Assembly: GCF_037975245.1 (NCBI RefSeq)
Contig: NC_092579.1
Location: forward strand, 3,622,001-3,686,000
Direction: 5' to 3'
DNA: 64,000 nt
DNA from: Apostichopus japonicus
Taxonomy: Eukaryota; Echinodermata; Holothuroidea; Aspidochirotida; Stichopodidae
In this document: piece by piece, positions 1 to 15,200 of the stretch
Layout of the letters: each line of letters starts with the position of its first letter
Position numbering within the stretch: the first letter of the stretch is position 1
Notes under the pieces: model-generated
Told to the model about the DNA's origin: nothing
What the model saw: only the letters and a program-made list of their open reading frames with translations
Databases searched by the model: none
Translations under genes and position numbers: made by a program

Positions 1-2950
1 CTTCCCGATCCCTCCCCCCCCCCCCCCCCCATCTGTTATTAAGAGAGAAAAAACGTGAGGCAAGAACATTTCATTTAGATTGACTGACTGAAGCAAACTG
101 AATACTCAGCAACTATAGCTAATGACTCCAATTATGTATGCATTACAAAGGAGCTTAGACAATAGATCTGTATCATTAATACTATGAAAGCTGTCATAAA
201 CATGTTTATATTTGAAAAGTTTGAATGGATGACCTACTCTGTTAGGCTCTGGTATATTTTACCCAGAGTGCCTGGCAATCTCGGCACCACATGGATCAGC
301 TACAACTAACATCATTAGGCCTACAGTAGCATGAAAAACCAATTTGTCTTTGACATCGACTTAAATTGTGAACATTACAACCTTTGTAACTTTCTTCTGT
401 GGAACAAACAACTACTTTTGACTCCTAGAAATTGAATACATAAACCCACAGAACCCAAACAGTAGAAGAAGAAGAAAAAGAAGCTCTGTGGTTCTAGTTG
501 AAGAATTCTCTGATTCTTCTCAATCACCTAGCAACAGATCAGAATAAAATGACTGCCACATGCTGGATCTATACACATCTGAAAAAGCCACCAACAATAC
601 AACTATATCTTAATAGTTTAGGCAATCTGATTTGATTCAAAGATCGCAATTTGTTTTTACTTTAAACATCCACAAATCAAAATTGTCTGTATTGTGAGAA
701 ATAAAGCACTTTTTAACACTGCAACAGTTATTACTATATCATAAGAAATATCAATTGATCCCCAAGCCAAGACCACCCCTCCCCCTATATATAAATCTCC
801 CACCTCAACTTAGCCCCATTCAGACCTTCAAAAATGATCAGTTACACACTGGTGAGGGTTACAGTACATCCAAATTTCTCCAGATATGTCACCTTTTCTG
901 TCTGAAATGATTATCTGGGTGGATTAACAAGATTTTACTAAATGAATGAGAAAAATGTTAAGAAACTGTGTATCTATTGCAAAAGGCCTGTGTAGGTAAA
1001 TATGTAAAAGTTAGAAGGTCTGATGTTTCCACCATTTACTAATCTCTCTTTCCTTTCATCTTACCTCTCTTCTTTGTTTTGTTCTATTCATTGCTCATTA
1101 ATTAGTCCAATTTAACTGTCTGTCCATCTGTCTCTCTGTCCAGCTGTGTCTCTTAATATGTTCTTGGTTTTGTTTTCCTTTTCAGTTATCCTCAGAAGAA
1201 TATCCTGCTAGAATAAAAATGTCAGGCCCTCTAACTTTTACGATTTGCATCGACGTCAGAGTTTTTAGGTAATTCCCAGTAAAGATTAATACAGTAGAAA
1301 AGCATTTTTGACAATTGTTTGTCCATGTTCCTACTCCAATTTGACCAATTTGGGGAAAAGTGAGCATAGTAACTAATCATTCAACCATTCTAGTCTTAAA
1401 AACATCCTGCCATTTAATTCCAAACCTAGTACCATTTTCATACATGTAACACTTCATAATCATATCTTTTACCACCAAAGAAGCAAGGGTTTTCCTCAAC
1501 TTACACCCTTCCGATCCTCCTCCCAGACTGTAACAACTTGGCCCTCTTTTTTCGTCAGTTAAAATATGTTAATCGTAACAAAGAGTCGATATTGGGCTCC
1601 AGACAAATAAACTTCTTAAAATACTCTCTGATTACTTTATCCACACACTCAAACTTTCATAAGGCATTTTACACACAGAATGAACACTGCAACGGCAAAA
1701 GCAGCTGACTCACAAAGGCCTCGTCAATTTTGGAATTAAAATATTCCAACAAATGTACAGAAGGTAAAAATTTTTGGTTTCGATTTTTGCACGTCGCTAT
1801 CATACAAGCATATGCAATCAGGTACTTGTGGAGGTATGTTTCTCAATAAAAACATTCCCAAATATCGATAAAGAACACCACCACCATATGTGTGCCAATT
1901 GTTCCCAACTGAGCAAAGTACATCATATAACCGAACATGACACCACAGGTTTTAAAAGCATTCATTGGTTCAATATAAAGCAATAAACTCAATTAGCCAA
2001 GCACACATTTCCAAAATCTTGAAAAATAAAAAAAATGGTATAAAACATCGACAGTATCTTTTTGTTCTTTCTTCTTTCCTTTTGGAAAAAGAATTCTGAG
2101 TTGTTGAAAGCAATATTGAAGAATGTAACCATGGCAACTGACCAAACTTTATGGTACAAAGAAGTGAAACTGATGATAATGTAGAAGTTGTGGCATGCTA
2201 ATGCCTTCCAATAGTAAATATCCTTTGAACCCAAAGGTAATTGAGAGTAAACTATTTGACCTTTAACCCCTTGGTTCAGTCCTGCTGAAGTAACTTTGTG
2301 GTTGGTCAATGACTACTCTGTTTAATCATTGTTGCAATTTAGCTAAAACTGATTGTAAGGTTTGCTTCTACCACCAACAAAAAAATACACTGGCCATAAT
2401 GACATGCACAAGCTGTCCGCAAAATATATACCAATATATTACGAACCACTGATAAATGGCATTAAACAGGAGCTCAAAAGGCCCACCCCCTCCCCTTCCC
2501 CATACACATAAAACCTTTAACTTGGACATGTGTGAATAACTGAACAATTCTATATTTTAAGCTCCGGCACACTAAATTGCCATATCATGGTTTCTTACAT
2601 GCTGTTTTAACATGACTGGTACAACTGGCTACCCTATCACTGTCTCAACATAGAAACACTTCCCTTCCTAACCTATCATTACAGGATTGGTCTCTTATAA
2701 AAAAAAAATAATTAAAATAGAAATATAACCATCTTAACTTTTTCATGCAGATACAATCTTTCCACAAAAAAAAAAATGCAAAAAAAATAAGAAAGAAAGA
2801 TAGAAAAAATTATAAGATTTGCGTCTTTCAAATCACAGTGTATTATTACAAGGGCAGCACACAAGTGCAATATAATGTTGTCATATATCTCTAGATATTT
2901 CAAGAAAGCTCTTCTGGAATGATATCTCTCTCTGTGTTTTTGGTCCTGGT
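1..2950. other. TEX2 3' UTR and downstream sequence
   Basis: Begins with a run of C (about 14 to 30). The part next to 2950 is TEX2 3' UTR on the minus strand; its length is unknown. A degraded copy of the hammerhead-like repeat lies near 1190-1232 (plus), recognisable by ATCCTGCTAG and TGTCAGGCC. A-rich runs at 2700-2800. Short open frames here lack codon structure and recognisable domains. Confidence 0.5.
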
Positions 2951-3028
2951 TCACAATCTGTTCTCATCTACATCGAACAGCATAATTGGAATCACAACGT
3001 CATCCATATTTGGCAAGACAAATACTTT
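2951..3028 (-). CDS. TEX2: TEX2 last coding exon and stop
   Basis: Acceptor CTTACAG (3029 side), phase 0. It encodes KVFVLPNMDDVVIPIMLFDV, then DENRL and a TGA at 2953-2951. VFV-PNMDD is the conserved end of the family; the tail is shorter than in vertebrates. The 3' UTR continues below 2951. I could not settle the polyadenylation site: an ATTAAA on the minus strand lies near 2319-2324 and another near 1391. Confidence 0.9.
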   Translation of the reverse strand, partial: KVFVLPNMDDVVIPIMLFDVDENRL

Positions 3029-3184
3029 CTGTAAGAGAGAAATAGAAACAAAGTTGATGAGTCACTTAAAAATGGAAGCATGACGACTGTGAATCTTTAC
3101 TTGCTACTATCATATCTTGCCTTTCATACCACCCTGCATCGATAACACATTATGCAGATCTTGCCTATATCAGGGATGGGCCTG

Positions 3185-3227
<43 letters not shown>

Positions 3228-6200
3228 TGGTATAGGCTCCAGTTTTGTATGCTACAGTGTGTTAGGATAATAGTTTTTATCCCTGCGGTAGAAAAGAAAT
3301 CACGGATATTTGGCAAATTCACGGAAAAAGCTAATGCCTGCTATTTAAGAAAATCCCTCCTAGATACCCCATTTTTTCCGTAAAAGCTGACATACCCTAC
3401 CCGACCAATAGCTCATTAATTTTTACGGAAAAAGTGGGGTATCTAGGACGGATTTTCTTATAAGCAAGATCTGCATAATGATGAAAATATCTCACAATGA
3501 AATATTCTTTTAGGTTGATGATGTCACAAAAGTCTTTGACCACCAATATGCTGCAAGAGAGTCTGTATTACCAAAGACGAGGCAACTGGTATCAATACAA
3601 GCCACAATCCTACATCAAACCAATTAAGAGGGACATCATTGCTAAGAAAATGGAAAACAAAATGCACCTTAGTTGCACGATAAGCTATTAGGGAAGCCAT
3701 GTTGTTAAGCCTATACTTTGAGAAGCCATCTACTGCAAGGGGCATACACAGCAGGTATGTCAAAAACGTTTTATCTCTATTATTTTCTTTTATAGAGTTA
3801 ATTCAAACGTAATTTTATTAACTGTAATTCTACTGCTCTTCCAAACAAGAAGAATTGCAGTTTATATTCTTTTTCCCAAATTTCTTGCGATTAAGAAAGA
3901 TTTGGATGAAACAGGAAGACCAACATTAATGTTTATCATACTGAATGCAATATGTATTACAACTTGGTTTTCTTCACAGTGTTGGGACCCACTTTGTTTT
4001 TCTGTAATGTCATTAGTGGAATGATACCAATGATACACTGACAACTTAAAAGGTCAAATTTAACTTCCATGGGCTCTATAGTTCACCTTCCTCTTGCAAG
4101 CTTCTACCTAGCAGCCACAACAGATTCCTTTATCATTTGACTATTTTATTTATCCCTTGAGTCATAATTGATAGAACTATCCATTACAAGAGACAGATTT
4201 GGGTCAATTAATTGTCTTTCTAATTCTCATCAGGGTGGCCTTCAAGCTCCAGTATTCTGACATGCATATGATGTGACACTTACAGTATAGATGTACATTT
4301 AACTATCTCCACACAGAACAACATCTCATTATCTTGTTGCTAACTCTAAATACCACAACTGAAGGTAACTTGTCTTTGCTTGGCAGGGAAACACCTTGTC
4401 ACTCCAGGACAAGCAGCAAAGCAGATGCTGTATGATAACACAATGGTCAAGCTCCTCTTTACGATAAATGTCCCTATTAATCTTGAATTTTTTTTTACCA
4501 AATTATGATACACTTTGAATTCTTGCTTATAAACCCTCAGCTCATATTGAATTAAAGACTTTTCCTTCAACATTGTAAGCATATTTGCCTAATCAAGGTG
4601 TTTTTAGTATATTAGTAGCATAATAATGATAAAAAGTAATAATTAACAAAGCAACTCAATGACTCGGTCACTGCTTTAGTCAAATGTTTCGATGACTTGA
4701 CTCGACTCAGGTCAGCAAAACGAAAATGACTTGACCGGACTCTACCATCACCTGACCCGGGTCAGACGAGGACTGGAGCCAAAGCAAAGTGACTCAAGTC
4801 TGTGGAAGGGATTCAAGTCTCTTTTTTGAAGCAAACGCTAGAATTCACAGCCTTCCAGTACTCACAAAGAGAAACATAAACCTAGGCTATGGATGAGAAC
4901 TTAACACATTCTCTAGCCATAGAGAGATTGAGACACTACAAGGAAAGTGGCCAGTTTGTTGCATGCACAATATTCTGGAATTTATCTATATAGGGACTAC
5001 AGAATGACATTAAATCAGCTAGATAATCTAGATAAGGCCATGGGATTCCAATAAATGAACGTCCTCTATTTTACATCCACTTTGAAAGGATTTTCTGTTT
5101 GTTTTTTTTGACAACGGAGGTGGAGGCCATTTCCACCAACAATTTTTAAAAACTGCTGATTTTCACACAGGTATGGTGGCCCCACAAGCAGCAAGTTCAC
5201 CACTGTTCCCATGACAACTTCCCCCTCCCCTCTCCCCCGTTCTCAAACCTGTGGCAGGGTGCCTCCACAATGCTTTCACAGTGGCTTTAACTCACAAAAA
5301 AAATTTACTGAGTTTTTGGTATCATGAAAGAATTCCTTTTTTTCTCTTGCATCACAGACCTATAAAAGTTGACAGCCCTAGTTCCAGATCTAAGATGAGA
5401 AATTCATTCATCTTCCTGACATAACTGGATCAAACATTCTCCTCTATTGGTGGCCTTGGATACTTAACTGTCACCATAGCAACCTCTGTGAGGAGTGATT
5501 ACATTCTGCTGTAACCAGCCACATCCTCAGTGTGATGATTAAGTTGTTGCTCCACGGTGCTAAGATACAGCACTTTTGCCACATTGTGAAGACTAAGATT
5601 TCGCAACGACTAATAATATCACAATTATGCAAATAAATATTCCAAAAATGTAATCCAAATAGCCATAAGTGTGTGGTAAGCTTTAGTGGCAATGTGTTCA
5701 TTTCACCATATCTGGCAATTTTTGGTCACTTCAGGGCCCTCCTGAAGAATATATCATATCAACTCAAATAATGTTAGAAGTATTAAAATGGAAGCTTAAA
5801 ATCTCACCTGAAATTCTAGATCTAGTTTCTTCTCTATGTAATCTGTTACGTGTGTTAGCGTGACCTGTCTGGCTCCCAGCTTTGGTTTGGCAGATAACCA
5901 GAGATGAGGCTTCTTGGTAAAGCCATACCTGACAGAGGGAAGAACATATATAATACAGTGAGACTGTCAGTGGTATCCTGGACTTTATTTCTCATGAGTT
6001 GTTGGTTCTTGTTAATATTCTTGAAATGTTATATATATATATCAATAATATAGTAATATTTCTGCATATGTACTGTAAATGAAAGGTGTTACAATCGCAA
6101 ATATACATATTTATATAGAGATATTTGTAGGCTTATCCAGTCTTACAAATATTCTGTCTTCAATTGCATTCGACAAATAGAAGTTTACTACAAGCTGCGA

Positions 6201-9200
6201 ACCACAGTACAGTGGTTTCTAGTTTTACTTCCAGAGCTATGTGTAAGTACCAATAATCAAACATAGTTTGTTTTAATGCGTGTATTGGCATAAATACAAG
6301 GATAAAGTAAAGGTAGCGTAAACTTGATTCAACGTTTCTATGAGAGAGAAACTGAAACTTGGGAGTAGACGCATCACTGGGGATGGCTTTCCCAAGGTTA
6401 CTATGGATGGAAAATGAGCTATGAATTTTAGGAATGTTCTTCTCACTTCAAAAATGAAAATAAAATAAATGCGATGAAAGAAGGAGGAAATGGAGATAAA
6501 TGGCGGACATAAATTCCATTCATCTAGTCGGCTGTGTAGGCTTTGCCTTGATTACACTGAAGTACAGTATGGAATCTCTTTGGTTTGACTGTTTTTCATT
6601 TGTTATGAGCCTGTATTTTAAATAACAATGTTTTCCTCTAATTCTTTGTGAATTTTCTACAGTGTTGGACTGAGCTGTTGTCACAACCAGATATATGGCT
6701 CATTTTTACCAAATTACGTGCTAGTAATTATGTGGTATTAATAATATTATTTGTGTACTGGGCTAACCCATCTCCGAGAGCTTACTCTAGTTAAGTAATA
6801 GTCAGTTAGCGGTCTGCCTCAGTTAATACTTGAAGAGTTATTTTTAAGCTAGACACAGAGTTTACCGATCAAAGTACGTAGATTACAAGTTCACCGAGAG
6901 GCCAGTTTTAATCAAATAGAAAAAATTGATATTTGCGATGAATAAGTCACTTTGAGTGCTGAAGTGTTTACAGTTACGTTATGAGGTGATGCTTCCTTTA
7001 TTTACAGATCAGACTTATATGATTAATTATGTTTAATTCCGTGTGTACTACTGAATGTTCATTTTTGTTTTGAAATTATCAGAATCCATGGGCTACCACA
7101 CTTCCCCCAATTCAAAGTAGACAATAACCCAGCCATCATCATTTGGTCTATATCAGGGGTGGGCAACCTTTTTGAATACATGGGCCAGATATAAGGATTG
7201 AAAAATTGACTGGGCCGCACCTAACCAACGACCTGCTGTTGATATCAAACCTTTGATTCCAAGGACTTTCAAGCAATAGGTGTGTGTACTTAATCTGTAT
7301 TCACAAAAACATAATGTCAACACAGTACAGTTGATAATTAATGGGGATAATAGGCCTACCTGACAGCATCATTAGTGCCGATAAATTCTAAGCAGCTAGC
7401 TCGTTTTTTGTGATGATGTAAAATAGATTGATTATTTTTCTTTTTCCTGAGACATCTCACAGGCAGCAAAAAAATCACTGGCGGCCCGCATGTGGCCCGC
7501 AGGCCATAGGTTGCCCACCCCAGGTCTATATGGTAGGAATACCTGTCTGACCAATTTCGCACAGTGTTAAAATGTTGTTCTTGGTAGGCACGGTAGAAAA
7601 AGAGTGCGAAGGTTGTGAGGAAACAGGTAATGGAGGAGCGAAGTAAATTTCAACAAAGGAATAAAACAAATCTCACCTCATTTGGGAGGTATCACAAATT
7701 AAAACGTTCCTCCACACACAAGGTGATAAGACTTGATCAAGTCTAAATATAATATCATTAGAGCCTCAACCACAAGCTTCTACTTGTTTATGTCTTCCTG
7801 TATAATTTATTACAATGTTTACATTTTTTGTAATGGATGAGGGTTTTGCAAATGCTACTTCTAAACTATTGAACCTCTTAACATGATCCAATGATGGATT
7901 CCCAGATGCAACTTTTAAAGTAAAATATCTCCTAATTTAAGCAGGTTCTATCTCAGCCTTTTTTGGGGGGGGGGTGGGAGGGGGAGGGTGTTGTTCTTAA
8001 CAAAGTTTTGTTATTAATTCAAAGGTTTTTTGCCCCACTTATGGAAAGATTTCAAATTATACCTGAAAATATAATCAGCTGTAATGCAATGCCACTTAAA
8101 TTAAAACAAGAATGATGAATAGTTTGTGAAGGAAAGAAAATACAATAAATTTATGGTGCAAAAAATATTCTGTATCGCAATGATTGATTGACGATGCAAG
8201 AATTAGGACAATTCGCATGGATGTGTACCACATGCATTTCTTTTAAGGATTTACTTGTTCTTACCATAATCTGTCTGTTGGTGGTGGAGGGATATTAATG
8301 GCTAAAGTTCCTCTTAGTTCTTTGACCTCTACGGTCAACTCTACAGGCGTGTTGGAAACCTCATCAAATGCCCTCTTCACATACTTGTTCTGCGTCGCCT
8401 TTTGGAAGTAGTTTGAGTTGGCCACACGATTTACAAAGCGCATGAACTTACCGGAGGCTCTCACCGAACTGAAAACGTAAATAATATGGAAAGCATTCTG
8501 TGGTAAAAGTTATTACATTATAAGTAAACGGTAAAGTGTACATCTAAATAAGGTTTGTTATTAGTGTTCGCCAAATCAATATGTCAAAGCTAATAACGAC
8601 CTCTAAACATGCTTGGAAAGTCATCTTGCATTGATGTTGAATAAAATTTAAAAAACAGCATGTCATGTGAAAACAGAACCATGTATAAATGCTAATACTG
8701 CATTGTGGGAGCAACACAATATTGAAATGATATCTTTTAGTTTATTTTCATCTGATGCCACATTTAATAGAAAGACCTCAAATGCTCCTACAGGAACATT
8801 CATCCTTCTTTCACCTACTTTTGTAAAATTTTGCCATGGAGCTTTCCTTCAAATTCAGAAATCATATTTAGAAATTTGTAGTGTAGTAAAAATCTCAGTT
8901 CACTAATTCACCAGCCCTGCACCGTGCATATAGGCAATTTTATGAATTTAATAAAATAGAGATAAAATTAGGCCACCCAAGAATGCTCTCAAGATGGAAA
9001 CCATTTCATACACGTGCACAACATTGTGTCAATAACAAACTACTGCCTTGTACTAGCTACCACACAATGTTACAATGTTACTAAAATGGCCAAAAAATCA
9101 TGCCAGACATTGCAATGTGCATTATATTGAGTTTTTGTATATCAGCAGACATAAGAAAATGGCAAAACTGGGTTAATTCCTTTAAATCACAAATAGGAAT

Positions 9201-12200
9201 CTAGGTCTCTGAACAAAAAGGTGTAACTGGATGTTATATATATTTCATTAAAAAAAAATTGGATTCAAACCCTGAAATTTTGGTTAGCATTAAGTGCTAA
9301 AAATAGGTTTTATTCAGCGGCTTTTATGCACCTGTCATCGGTTTTGCTTCCGGCTTCCGATGTTTCGTCAGCACCTTCCTCGTCAGATGATTCTGCGCTA
9401 TCTTCCTCCTCGCTGTCCAGAGCGGCCGATGACATCGACCTTCAAGAAAATCAGCGAAACACAGAGATGACAAGAATAATAACAATGATAAACATAAAAT
9501 GATAAGAATAATAACAATGATAAACATAAAATGATAAGAATCTACACAAATACATCAACATTACTCTTTGATATATTTACAGCTCATTTATATTTCATAT
9601 TTATAGTTTATTTAAAGAACTAGATCTGATAGTAGGCATTTATCTCGTCGGTACGAGTACTTTATAGAATACTTCAGTTTAACAAGATATGATTGGAATA
9701 GAAATGAATTTGAAATCAAGCCTTAGAAAGACAAAAAAATTATGGATGCAATCATTCGGCAATAAAAGCAATGCTTTCAAAATCGGTTTGTTTCTTTGTC
9801 TGTTTTAATGTCATGCAAATGAAAAATGTTCACCCCAGTGTATTCTTAACTACACAATGTTTACCGATATCTCGACAGATTTTTGTTAACGTTGCCATTC
9901 GAATGAGAGCTATATATTTATTGATATCATTTAAGAAAATACATATTGTCCTTGCTTCTAACAAACCTTAAAAAACTGTTAAATGTGAGGAAAAATTTGA
10001 AATCAGCAAACGACGGTTCACTTTTAAATTGTGAGTGACGTCATGCCGTTGTAGTGCATTACCACATAGCTGAAGGACGGCTTTCCAAAAGTCTTTCAAT
10101 TTATCTCATCTTCTATGCAATCCATGCAGCTGCCTCAAAGCTTAAAACAACACCATGTTTGAGCTACTGACAGTTATCATAACGTTAACGATAAAAGACA
10201 ATCATAATGAATTCATGAAAACATCTTTGTTTAAACAAAATGTACACATTGTCATGACGACATGTTATTGCATGCAGCTGCACACAAGATATTTAAAGTG
10301 ATATGAGTGTTAATGTTGCACTGTTAATAATTGATGTGAAGTTACTGAACCGTTAGAGCATCGCAGATCCCGAAAAGAAAATAGAACCCCAACTTTCTAC
10401 AATTTCAACTCAAAATTCAGCAGGCTTTAACATACAGCTCGGTCTTCCATCCTCTCTCTTCCACATTGTTTGACTTAATTCATGATATGCACAGAATATA
10501 AATATAGAAACTTTCCACATTTTTATGCTTTTCCCTTAAGATTATTTTTGCTAAGCTATTGTATAAATCTTTTATGTATAGAATCTTTTGCTATAACATA
10601 TACCAAATTTTGTATTCACTTGAGCATGACGTTCAGTTCCAAATTATATTGGCTCATTAATTTGACTCATTTTTGCAGACTGCTGTCATCCGCAAATAGA
10701 CGACTTAAAAACAGCATATTTCACCAAAAAATTCCCATCCATTATCTCCTCTTCCCAGCAGGACACAGATTAGCCACAACCACCTGTCAGCTAAGCTAGC
10801 CCTTCCTCTTTCCATCTCTTTCTGCCCTCCTCTCAAAACCTAACTCGGTAGGAAAATGTACTTCTCCCGAAACAAATTATGCAGCAAAAGGAAGTATCTT
10901 TAAAAAAATTTTAATTTATGTTCCTTTATTTAATAAGTATAACAGTATGTGTCACATGCACATGATCGCAACACTGTGTTCAAATAATTACAATCTCCTG
11001 GTCCAAATTATTTGCCTTATAAGTATCACAGCTGGTGGACACAAAAACTGGGTCCGTGCACCTGCAAACTCTAAGTGAGCAGCTTTAAACTTTCGTAATA
11101 GTCACAACAAGAATTCATTAGCATCTTTTGCATACTATGGAGCAGCTTTGCTTCACGTAAGATGAGCATTTGCGTCATCACGATGAATATTTCCAACGAA
11201 GGAGATTGTTTTCTGGTGATCTTTTATCCACTGCTATCAATCATTTATGACAGCCATCTAAGACCAAGTGAATGGCTGCCAATTAAGTATCAAGTTTTTC
11301 AAAGGCCACAGCAGAGTACATGTTAAAATGAGGGGGTCTGACATGTCTTTTACTGTTCCCCCATCCCCCCTCCTTTTTACTCTTTTGCAATACTTTTGCT
11401 TTTAAAGTGCAATTTGCCCTCAGTTGCTTCACATATTTTAACAAGGCTTATATTAAAGTGTTTATCAAAATATCATTACGATGGATCAACGTAAGAAACC
11501 CTTGTACATTTAAAAAAAAAAAAAAAAATTGGGGGGGCGCAAAAGGTACGTTAATTGTGAGTTAAATGCAGGATTTTATCTTATTCTGAAAATTGTTGCC
11601 CAGACTCTTCCTCAGAATTCAATATCCATTCCTCAGAGAAAACCAAATTGGAACTTTTGAAAGCTTTAGGCTTTCCTTTAAATGTGAATTGAACTTTAAT
11701 AAAGAGAAAGCTACTATCATTGTGCTTTATTGGACTGAAGAAAAAACGAACATTTGATAAAACAAAGTCGCAAGTAATGATCCAGTAATGATTTTAGGCA
11801 GAAGTTTTGTCGCCAAATATAATAGTCAAGTTTGGTTAAATTATTAATTCTGATATCTCAAAAGACACCTATTCTTTTAACAGCATTTAAACAAAAAATG
11901 ACATTGAACACCATTCCTCCTTGACAAATTTCTAATACACAGTAAAAATGTTATTGAGGTACCCCCTCCCCCCCCAAAAAAAAATTAATATACGATATGA
12001 ATTACTAAACCATAAAAGACATATATACAGATCTAAAAGTTAATATTGCACCATTCCTCATAATCCATTAGCACCAGGCAAAGAAATAGTTAACTGAAGT
12101 CAGCACTGAATATCATGCAGCTACCACTTAAATAGAAAACATCAAATTTACCTAGAGGCAATTTGCATTATCTGTAAGATATATATGGGCTAAGTGTTTA

Positions 12201-15200
12201 TTTTTTTTTCTGAAATGTTTGTCTCAGCAATGACTCCCTCTTAAACCTTATACTGTCTGTGCATGCTCTTCATCAAGGACTACTTCCATGTTACTAAACA
12301 TGTTACTTAACCTGTCACAATAGTATATTGTACATAACTTAGTATAAAAGGAACATCGTTTTTACTTTCATTTTTGACTTTGTAAAGAAATATTCTAGAG
12401 GTCACAAAACTATTGCTGTTTGCTATATATATCATAGTATGTGTTGATATGTGATGGTATGTGTTTATAAGTGATAGTATGTGTTTACATGTGATATTAT
12501 GTGTTTATGTGATAGAATGTTTGATAGTGATTATACATGAAAATTATGTCTTGCTATGTGATAGTGATTATATGTGATAGTATGTGTTTATATGTGATAT
12601 TGAATATATGTACAGTAGTAGTGTTTATATGTAATAGTATGTGTTTATATGTGATGGTGATTATTTGTGATAGGATGTGTTTGATAGTGATAATATATGA
12701 TGATATGTGTTGATATTCATTCATCTCAGTATAAATTTACAGAAAAATTTATACTAAATTTATATTAAAGATACAATACAATACAAACAAATTAATACAA
12801 TAAATAACATCAAGAATACAGGTTAAGACATATACTGTAAACGTTTATGAGATTAAGAAAATTAAAACAACATAAAAATTGTTACAAAAGTGGTATACAG
12901 TATATGTAATAATATGTGATATTGAATATACTGTATGTGATAATGATTATATGTGACAGTATGTGTCAACATACGTGGTACCATCTGAACAAAAATATCA
13001 AAAAGTAAAAAGGTTCTGTTTACTTTTCTGCTAAACCAAAGACTAGTAATGGAATACATGCACAATTACTTCCTATGCAATTTGAAACTAAACTTTGTTT
13101 GTCAACAGAAATTGTGTTTGTGTGAAAATAAAAGCAAATAACAATGAATTTTTCTGCAGGTTAATTTGAAAAGGCATTTTAAAAAGGGGACAGAAGGGTT
13201 TGAACAATATTTTCTGATTTATAATATATTTTTGTTGATTACACACATGTGTCTTTAGTCTGTCATTTTTATATGTTAATTTTAACTCATTTACATCTAG
13301 TTAATTTTAAATTGTTATCGTTTAGAGACACTGTCATGAATGATACTGATGATAAAATGTTATTTTTTCAAATGCAACCGGTACCGACCGCATCTTTTTC
13401 TCTCGCTCTTTTCAAACATGCAATGTTCCTTTAACCATTTAATTTGACCGATTGGTTCATTAATTCCACTACCATACAGCCAAACAAACAGCCATAAAAC
13501 AAGTAAAGAGCAATTTCTACTCAAGGATAAATCTTGTAAATCTCATTAACCAATTGTCAACTTTCCTGATTTTTTCTCCACTCTGAGAAATGAGATTTTT
13601 TTGTTAATAGGCACAAGAACTTTGGGAAGCTATTAGTCAAAGTCAGTGATGGCACAGAAGTATAAGCTTTTTTTCAAGGAAAATATTTAGCCTGTGAGCT
13701 GGAACTTATGTCAGAGAGATTGAAAAGTGAGATAAAAATATCACTTTCATGATGACAGAAAGGATATTGATATGAAAGCATATAGCTAAAAAAAAATAAA
13801 GAAAAACACTGAATGAGAAACTTAAACACTGAATAACAAACGGATATACCTGATTGGTGACAGTCTGAGGATAGAGGACTACAGTATGTTTCAATTTCGA
13901 ATTGCAGATTTGACATTTGGAAGTTTTGAATTTCATGAAAAATGAAAGTACTAATTAGATTTCGGGGAATGATTTTAATGTGTTGCTACACAAATATGAT
14001 TATAGCAATTTTGCCTAGAGAGTCTAAAAAAAAAAAAAATGTTTTTATACAATGACCCTAAGAATTACAATGCCAAATGTAACACAACTTATTCAATGGA
14101 TTCTGTTTTGACTTATTTACATCTCATTTTGATATTTGATTACGCCCAGATCAATTACTCTCTGACACTCCTCTGGAAAGATAAAGGTCTTGTATCAGGG
14201 CAATGCTTTCACACACATGTTTTATAACAGTAACAGTCTGATGTTATTAGTACAGTTTAACACTATGTTTTGATTACTGATGTTATGATGTAGAAACATA
14301 CCTAATCTCGTGAAGTGCTTTATTTCTTAATCTTTCTTCTCAACAATGTGGTTCTTTTTAATCACCTTCTCCACAAACAGGCAAACAGGATGATTGTTCT
14401 GTTGCATTTCTTTCAATGAATTACACCATGATGTGACAGATGTGAAATATCACTGGATGATTCTCTAAATTGTGTTTCTTTCAATGATTTTTACCAAGAG
14501 GTGACAGACATGATATCTCACTGTACGATTCCCTACATTGTGTTTGTCAATAAATAACACCATGTAGTGACAGATGTGATATCTCACCGTATGACCTCTC
14601 TACATTGTGTTTGTGTCAATGGATTACACCATGTGGTGACAGATGTGATATATCACTGGATGATTCTCTAAATTGTGTTTCTGTCAATGAATTACACCAT
14701 GTAGTGACAGATGTGATATATCACTGGATGATTCTTTACATTGTTTCTGTTATAAATTACACCATGAGTTGACAGACGTGATATATCACTGGATGATTCT
14801 CTAAATTGTGTTTCTTTCAATGAATTACACCATGTGGTGACAGATGTGATATATCACTGGATGATTCTCTAAATTGTGTTTCTGTCAATGAATTACACCA
14901 TGTAGTGACAGATGTGATATCTCACTGGATGATTCTTTACATTGTGTTTCTTTCAATGATTTTTACCAAGAGGTGACAGGCATGATATCTCACTGTACGA
15001 TTCCCTACATTGTGTTTGTCAATAAATAACACCATGTAGTGACAGATGTGATATCTCACCGTATGACCTCTCTACATTGTGTTTGTGTCAATGGATTACA
15101 CCATGTGGTGACAGATGTGATATATCACTGGATGATTCTCTAAATTATGTTTCTGTCAATGAATTACACCATGTAGTGACAGATGTGATATATCACTGGA

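Noticed and set aside
10482-10799. 105-residue plus-strand open frame
   Set aside because: AT-rich chance frame without domain, start context or conserved neighbours.
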